Shown: piece after piece, positions 59,722 through 64,000 of the stretch
How positions within the stretch are numbered: position 1 is the first letter of the stretch
Layout of the letters: the number at the start of each line of letters is the position of its first letter
From: Lentzea fradiae
Lineage (GTDB): Bacteria > Actinomycetota > Actinomycetes > Mycobacteriales > Pseudonocardiaceae
DNA: 64,000 nucleotides
Assembly: GCF_900100955.1 (NCBI RefSeq)
Contig: NZ_FNCC01000003.1
Location: forward strand, 372,001-436,000
Reading direction: 5' to 3'
Notes under the pieces: generated by a model
The model's input: only the letters and a program-made list of their open reading frames with translations
What the model was told of the DNA's origin: nothing
Database searches by the model: none
Made by a program: the position numbers and the translations under genes

Positions 59722-60606
59722 TCAGAAGGTCCAGACGGCGCTCTTGCCGGGTCCCACGACCAACGTCGACGTGCCGAGCCGCACGACGTGCCGCGCGACG
59801 GCGCGGTTGAGCTCGAACTCGACGTGCTTGAGCCCCGTCCTGCCCATCGGCACCACGTCGAACCGCATCGTCGTGTCACCGCGGGTCACGACGACGCCGC
59901 GTTCGTCGGCCTTCGGCACGAGACCTCCCGCCTCCAGCAACGGGAGCACATCCGCCAGGTCCGGGGCCGTGACGGCGAAGCGGATCAGCGTGATGTCGCG
60001 CATCAGCTTGTCGCGGTAGTCGTCGGGCAGGTAGCGCTCGCGGCTGACGTCACCGGGGAACCGTGCGGGGCCCGCCTCGCTGCGCGGGTCGTCCAGGTAC
60101 TCGCCGCGGTACTCCATGGCCCAGGCGCCGAACCTGTCGTGGGCGTCGGTCAGGAAGACCGAGTCGAACCACGGCACCGGCACGCCGTCGCCGAAGTCGC
60201 GGGTCTGCAGGAACCGGATCGGCGTCACGCCTTCCGCGCGCAGCCGGTCCTCGAGGTCCTCGACCTCACCGTCGCGTTCGGTGGAGAGGGCGAGCGCGGC
60301 GGCGCCCAGCTCGCCGTCCCTGCCGTCGACGTCGCCGACGCCGAAGACCTCCAGGTAGGTCTCCCTGCCGCGCAGGTAGCGGCCCGTCCAGACCCTGCCG
60401 TCCGCGCCGGTCGTGGTGCGCACCTCGAAGTCGGCGAACTCCCGCAGGTACGCGGACCGCTCGACGGCGTCGGCCGTGGCGCGGTCGAAGGTTCCCCAGG
60501 CGTGGTTGTAGTGCAGCGACTGCCGCACCTGCGCCAGGACCGGAGCGGCTGCCACCAGCACCAGCAACACCGCCAAGATCGTGTGTGAAACTCGTCGGAT
60601 CCCCAT
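59722..60606 (-). CDS. Secreted DUF5829-like protein
   Basis: This 294-residue protein has a signal peptide (VSHTILAVLLVLVAAAPVLAQ), then QSLHYNHAWGTFDRATADAVERSAYLREFADFEVRTT and the RYLRGRETYLEVFGVGD segment characteristic of the DUF5829 group, as I recall it. The end reads GTSTLVVGPGKSAVWTF. Function unknown; a glyoxalase/VOC-like fold is possible. It is divergent from the methyltransferase gene. Confidence 0.75.
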   Translation of the reverse strand: MGIRRVSHTILAVLLVLVAAAPVLAQVRQSLHYNHAWGTFDRATADAVERSAYLREFADFEVRTTTGADGRVWTGRYLRGRETYLEVFGVGDVDGRDGELGAAALALSTERDGEVEDLEDRLRAEGVTPIRFLQTRDFGDGVPVPWFDSVFLTDAHDRFGAWAMEYRGEYLDDPRSEAGPARFPGDVSRERYLPDDYRDKLMRDITLIRFAVTAPDLADVLPLLEAGGLVPKADERGVVVTRGDTTMRFDVVPMGRTGLKHVEFELNRAVARHVVRLGTSTLVVGPGKSAVWTF

Positions 60607-60663
60607 GCGGGGATGGTAAGTCGCACGCGCTCAAGCCGGACTCAAGTCACCGAGGGGGACCTT

Positions 60664-61719
60664 GTGCTCGACACCGCCCGCTGGACGGTTCTCGCTCCTC
60701 TGCTGCAGGCCGCGACCGCCGGTCCGGACCTGCTCGACGCCACGATCCGCGGCCTCACCCCGCAGGCGGTCGCCGCGGAGGTGGTGGCGGAGACCGGCGA
60801 GCACGACGTCCGGCTGGACCTCGTCTTCGACGGCGTGACGACGAGCCATCTCCGGACGGACTCGGACGTCGTCGTCACCCTCGGCCTGGCCGACGCGGTG
60901 CGCGGCCTCTACGCCGGACGGCCGTGGTCGAGCCTCTCCGTGCGCACCCCCGACCCCGAGATGGACGAACGCGGTATCGCAGGCTGGTTCGCCGACCGCA
61001 AGGGCGTCCCGCAGGCCGTGCAGGGCCTGCTGTCCGCGCTGCGGCCTCAGCGGCGGGACCTCGGCGAGCTGGCCGTCGAGCTCGGCACCGACAAGTGGGG
61101 CGACCTGCACTGGTACACGCAGCACTACGAACGCCACTTCGCCCGCCTGCGCACGGAACCCGTGCGGCTGCTGGAGATCGGCATCGGCGGGTATGACGAC
61201 CCCGACCGCGGCGGTGGCTCGCTGCGGATGTGGGAGCGGTTCTTCCCGCGCGGCCTCGTCGTCGGCCTGGACATCGCGCACAAGAACGTCCGCGGCCCGC
61301 GGATCACGACCGTGCGGGGCGACCAGTCCGACGCGGAGTTCCTCGACCGGCTCGGCCGTGAGCTGGGCCCGTTCGACATCGTCATCGACGACGGCAGCCA
61401 CCTCAACGACCACGTGCGGACGTCGTTCCACGCCCTGTTCCCGCACGTGCGGTCCGGCGGCCTGTACGTGGTAGGACCTGCAGACCGCGTACTGGCCTTC
61501 CTGGGGCGGGCACCCGGAGGGCACGGACGGCACGTCGATCGGCCTGCTCAAGTCCTTTGTGGATGGACTGAACCACGCGGAGACCGGTGACCCGCGCGGG
61601 CAGGGCACGCCGTTGCAGCGCAGCATCACGGGGATCGCGTTCCACCACAACATCGCGTTCGTGGAGAAGGGCCTCAATGCGGAGGAGGGCGGGCCGGCGT
61701 TCCTGCGCACGCTCTACTG
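60664..61719 (+). pseudogene. MycE/macrocin-type O-methyltransferase with a frameshift
   Basis: GTG 60664 follows GAGGGGG. The first frame contains ELAVELGTDKWGDLHWYTQHY, LLEIGIGGYDDP, MWERFFPRGLVVGLDI and DIVIDDGSHLNDHVRTSFHALF, the pattern of MycE/TylE-like sugar O-methyltransferases. At 61471-61478 (GTGGTAGGACC) two bases seem missing. The next frame continues the family exactly (DLQTAYWPSWGGHPEG, GTSIGLLKSFVDGLNHAE, ITGIAFHHNIAFVEKG) to TGA 61717. The gene as given is broken; a sequencing error is the alternative. Confidence 0.8.
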
Positions 61720-61832
61720 AGGCGGGCAACTGTCCAGATTCTGTCCACTACTACCGCTAACAGCCTGATCGGAGGCCGCGATGTAGGCGGACAGGATCGC
61801 GCCCCATCGCGGCCCCGGCGGGAAGGTGAGTC

Positions 61833-62413
61833 GTGCGACGGATCTTCGTGAGCTACCGGATCAAGGACAGCGTCCACGCGACGGCGTCGCTGTCCAAGCT
61901 GCTCGCCCAGCACTACGGCGAGGAGAACGTGTTCCGCGACCGCGACTCGCTCCCCCTCGGCTCGGTCTACCCGCGCCGGATCCGGCGCGAGCTCGAACGC
62001 GCGGACGTCGTGCTGGCGGTGATCGGCCCGTCCTGGCTGACCATCACGAGCGTGAACGGCGGACGGTGTCTGGACGACGAACGCGACTGGGTGCGCACCG
62101 AGCTGCGGATGGCGTTCCAGCGCGACATGACGGTCGTGCCGGTGCTGCTGGACAACACCCCGCTGCCGACGCCCGACTCGCTTCCGCACGACATCACCCT
62201 GCTGAGCCATTCGATGTACTGGCAGGTGCGGCACCGGACGTTCGAGTCCGACGTGCGCGGGCTGATCGCGGAGCTGGACGGGGGCCGTGACGCGGGCAGG
62301 CGGCAGTGCCGGGCACCGGCTCCGTCCAGACCAACACCGCGTCGCACGGCGGATCGGTCTACGCCAACCAGGGCGGCAGCTTCACCATCAACCAGACTCC
62401 CGGGACCAACTGA
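61833..62413 (+). CDS. TIR-domain protein with C-terminal amyloid-like motif (frameshift inside)
   Basis: GTG 61833 follows GGAAGG. Residues 1-150 are a TIR domain: RRIFVSYRIKDSVHATASLS, NVFRDRDSLPLGSVYPRRI, DVVLAVIGPSWLTI, and DWVRTELRMAF with Glu90 in the place of the TIR NADase glutamate. After LIAELDGG the sequence changes frame between about 62290 and 62310 (one base lost, or a -1 slip). The new frame reads GTGSVQ then NTASHGGSVYANQGGSFTIN and QTPGTN, stop at 62411-62413. That stop overlaps the next ATG (TGATG), which supports this end. A short separate ORF from GTG 62306 is the alternative. Confidence 0.7.
62333..62374 (+). other. Amyloid-like motif at the TIR C-terminus
   Basis: Encodes N-T-A-S-H-G-G-S-V-Y-A-N-Q-G. 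The same pattern recurs in the next gene (62449-62490). Gly/Asn/Gln-rich motifs of this kind resemble bacterial amyloid signalling sequences that join a receptor/effector with a partner protein. Confidence 0.55.
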
Positions 62414-62736
62414 TGAAACGTCCGAGAGACTCCGGATCGCATCAGCACAACAACGCGTCCCACGGTGGCAACGTCTTCGCCAACCAGGGCTCCGGCCAGA
62501 TGAACGTCCACCAGGACAACAGCACCGTCAACCACTTCAGGCTCAACCAGCGGAAGTGGACGGGCTGGGCGATCCTCGTGATGCTCGTCGCCGACGTCGT
62601 GTTCTTCATCTACGGCGCCACGTCCTACAGCGGCAACCAGGGCGACTCCGGCGACGGCCTGCGGGCCGTGGTCTACCTGCTGATGCTCGGCGTCACGATC
62701 ACCCTCGTCCGCCGCTGGTTCCGGCAGAGGCTGTGA
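62413..62736 (+). CDS. Small two-TM protein sharing the TIR partner's motif
   Basis: This 107-residue protein carries N-N-A-S-H-G-G-N-V-F-A-N-Q-G at residues 13-26, with more Asn/Gln/His to about residue 42 (QMNVHQDN). Two TM helices follow (about 51-69 GWAILVMLVADVVFFIYGA, and 85-100) and a basic tail RRWFRQRL. The start ATG overlaps the upstream stop (TGATG), so it is translated with the TIR gene. By analogy with amyloid-linked pairs it could be a membrane effector, but that is inference. No homologue is recognised. Confidence 0.7.
   Translation: MKRPRDSGSHQHNNASHGGNVFANQGSGQMNVHQDNSTVNHFRLNQRKWTGWAILVMLVADVVFFIYGATSYSGNQGDSGDGLRAVVYLLMLGVTITLVRRWFRQRL
62449..62490 (+). other. Amyloid-like motif at the two-TM protein N-terminus
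   Basis: Encodes N-N-A-S-H-G-G-N-V-F-A-N-Q-G, matching the motif at 62333-62374 at 11 of 14 positions, with S/N and Y/F changes among the three differences. At DNA level several differences are synonymous, so the amino-acid pattern is what is kept. Confidence 0.55.
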
Positions 62737-62738
62737 CC

Positions 62739-62770
62739 GGGGTGCCGTCCTCGCGCGGGGACGGCACCCC
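62739..62770. terminator. Bidirectional hairpin terminator
   Basis: A perfect 12-bp stem GGGGTGCCGTCC / GGACGGCACCCC with an 8-base loop lies between convergent stops at 62736 and 62777. Confidence 0.8.
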
Positions 62771-62776
62771 GTCACG

Positions 62777-64000
62777 TCACGGCACCCAGTGGTTGCCGGT
62801 CACCGTGATCATCACCTGCAGCTGGATGCTCGCCGAGAAGTAGCTGCTCGAGTCGATCGGCGTCTGCAGCATCCGGTTCCACAGCGCGTCGAGCCACGCC
62901 TGGCTGCCGGGGTCGGTCGTGGCCACGACCGCGAACGGCGCGAAGAACGCGGCGGCGCTGCCACCGGAGATCTGCGTGCCGTCGAGGCGGTAGCCCAGGC
63001 CGATGTTCGCCGGGTTGCCGCCGGTCTTCGCCTTCACCCACGCGTTGAGCTTGCGGGCGGCGGAGAGGGACGACGAGTCGCCGCTGGTCACCGCGTCCGC
63101 GCCGATGCGCCACGGCACGCGGCAGGCGTTCCAGTAGTACTGGCCGTCGTTGGGGCTCTCCAGCACCTCGCCGGAGGCCGGGCGCGGCGAGGAGTTCGTG
63201 TTCTCGACGAAGTCCGGCAGCAGGCCGGTGTTCGGCGCGTAGTCCTGTTGCAGCCGCGTGACCAGGTTCTGGTGGGCGGAGCGGATGGTGTCCCAGGCCG
63301 AGTCGCCGGTGGCCTTGCGGAACGCCCGGAAGTGGTCGGCCATCCAGTCCGACGACCGCGACAGGTAGTAGTAGCGGTCGCCCGCGCCGGTCCAGTCGCC
63401 GAGCTTGAGCAGGTTCGTCGACGGGTTGACCTCGCTGGCCTTGATGGCGTTGATGTGCCGGATCGCCAGCTGCTTGTAGTTGTACGTGCCGGCGCTGCCC
63501 CACTGGCGGTCGGCGAGCAGCAGGCCGTACGCCACGTCCAGGTCGCCGTCCGTCGCGGCGTCACCGCCGTTGACGCTGCGGCAGCTCGTGTCCTGTTCCG
63601 CCGCGAGCAGGTCCGGGTTGATCGACGACGGGTGGTCGATCTTCCACTTCACCAGGCCGTCGAAGATCCTGCGGGCGTCGGGGTCCGCGCCCGCCATCGT
63701 CGCGACGACGACCATGCCGTAGCCCTGGGCCTCGGCGACGTACGGGTGGTCCGCGTCCGGCGAGATCACCTGGTACCAGCCGTTGCCGCAGTTCTGCCGC
63801 AGGAACGCGGACTTCCAGCGCTGGTAGTAGTCCACCACCGCGGCGTCCAAAGTGGACGTGCTGCCGGACGGGCGCAGGACGCCCTGCGCGTACGGCTGCT
63901 GCCTGCTGCCGAACGGGACGCCGACGGTCGGTGTGGGGGTGCCGTCACCGGCGCCGTAGACCTCGAGCTCCCACAGCGAGTAGCCCCACTGCGTGGCGCG
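62777..64000 (-). CDS. Secreted GH8 glycoside hydrolase with F5/8C-type module (partial)
   Basis: The frame is open to the right edge, so the N-terminus lies outside. The first visible residues (ATQWGYSLWELEVYG) are the end of a discoidin/F5-8C-type carbohydrate module, then a GTPTPT linker. From about 63920 leftward comes a family 8 hydrolase domain. The proton donor is probably the Glu in PYVAEAQGYGMVV and the base the Asp in TDGDLDVAYGLLLADRQW. GH8 enzymes cut cellulose, chitosan, licheninan or xylan. The C-terminus (VTGNHWVP) is intact. ATG near 63850 is internal, not the start. Confidence 0.85.
   Translation of the reverse strand, partial: RATQWGYSLWELEVYGAGDGTPTPTVGVPFGSRQQPYAQGVLRPSGSTSTLDAAVVDYYQRWKSAFLRQNCGNGWYQVISPDADHPYVAEAQGYGMVVVATMAGADPDARRIFDGLVKWKIDHPSSINPDLLAAEQDTSCRSVNGGDAATDGDLDVAYGLLLADRQWGSAGTYNYKQLAIRHINAIKASEVNPSTNLLKLGDWTGAGDRYYYLSRSSDWMADHFRAFRKATGDSAWDTIRSAHQNLVTRLQQDYAPNTGLLPDFVENTNSSPRPASGEVLESPNDGQYYWNACRVPWRIGADAVTSGDSSSLSAARKLNAWVKAKTGGNPANIGLGYRLDGTQISGGSAAAFFAPFAVVATTDPGSQAWLDALWNRMLQTPIDSSSYFSASIQLQVMITVTGNHWVP

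Overview
The window is high-GC actinomycete DNA, with frequent GTG/TTG starts and many 4-base gene overlaps. Type VII-secretion accessory genes, a pca/pob cluster, mycothiol-era DUF664/DinB and ECF41 proteins, and secreted CBM-bearing hydrolases suggest the order Pseudonocardiales (Lentzea/Saccharothrix/Actinosynnema-like). This is an inference from gene content, not a species call. I saw no rRNA, tRNA or CRISPR array.

Layout. 1-6.3 kb: the end of a SagB-type dehydrogenase, then a leftward operon of six type VII secretion accessory genes (PPE/WXG/EspC/EspG plus a YbaB-like protein), with an XRE-NACHT-membrane NTPase behind it. 6.4-12 kb: DedA membrane protein, alpha/beta hydrolase, Gfo/Idh/MocA oxidoreductase, NatAB-type ABC exporter and an AlkZ-like protein. 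12-16.8 kb: a tightly overlapped pcaHGBDC-pobA operon that takes 4-hydroxybenzoate through protocatechuate to 3-oxoadipate. 17.1-21.6 kb: an SNase-like/CBM2 lipoprotein and a copper operon (csoR-copZ-His-rich protein-copA) with a clear CsoR operator. 21.7-33.1 kb: assorted small units, including SGNH lipoprotein, TetR/epoxide-hydrolase pair with two operators, carboxylesterase pseudogene, ECF41 sigma factor with NmrA-like target, HxlR/RidA pair and two paralogous secreted 4-Cys proteins sharing an upstream motif.

33.1-41.4 kb is a sugar-uptake locus: a YtfQ/YtfR/YtfT/YjfF-type ABC importer and a secreted GH2 enzyme with two AbfB (arabinofuranose-binding) domains. It faces a divergent LacI repressor across a perfect operator palindrome. 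A furanoside such as galactofuranose or arabinofuranose is the likely substrate. 41.4-49.5 kb holds a macro-domain protein, secreted esterase, STAS, AraC, SGNH hydrolase, adenosine deaminase with a leader hairpin covering its ribosome site, nucleotidyltransferase, methyltransferase and PadR.

49.5-51.7 kb is an accessory island. Two same-orientation IS630-type copies (one truncated, one 1066 bp but decayed) flank a headless polymorphic-toxin tip and a probable immunity gene. 51.7-64 kb: GNAT, a membrane protein with a YbaB-like tail, M28 peptidase, GGDEF-EAL protein, binding-protein lipoprotein, amidohydrolase, DUF5829, a frameshifted MycE-like methyltransferase, a TIR-domain protein coupled to a small two-TM protein, and a GH8 enzyme running off the right edge.

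Most interesting signals: (1) the TIR protein and its translationally coupled two-TM partner share a Gly/Asn-rich motif reminiscent of bacterial amyloid signalling sequences, a candidate defence/cell-death pair; (2) the orphan toxin-immunity cassette between IS630 copies; (3) an about 200 bp intergenic repeat present three times, whose hairpin keeps pairing although its sequence changes; (4) the putative galactofuranose/arabinofuranose locus; (5) the XRE-NACHT-membrane protein.
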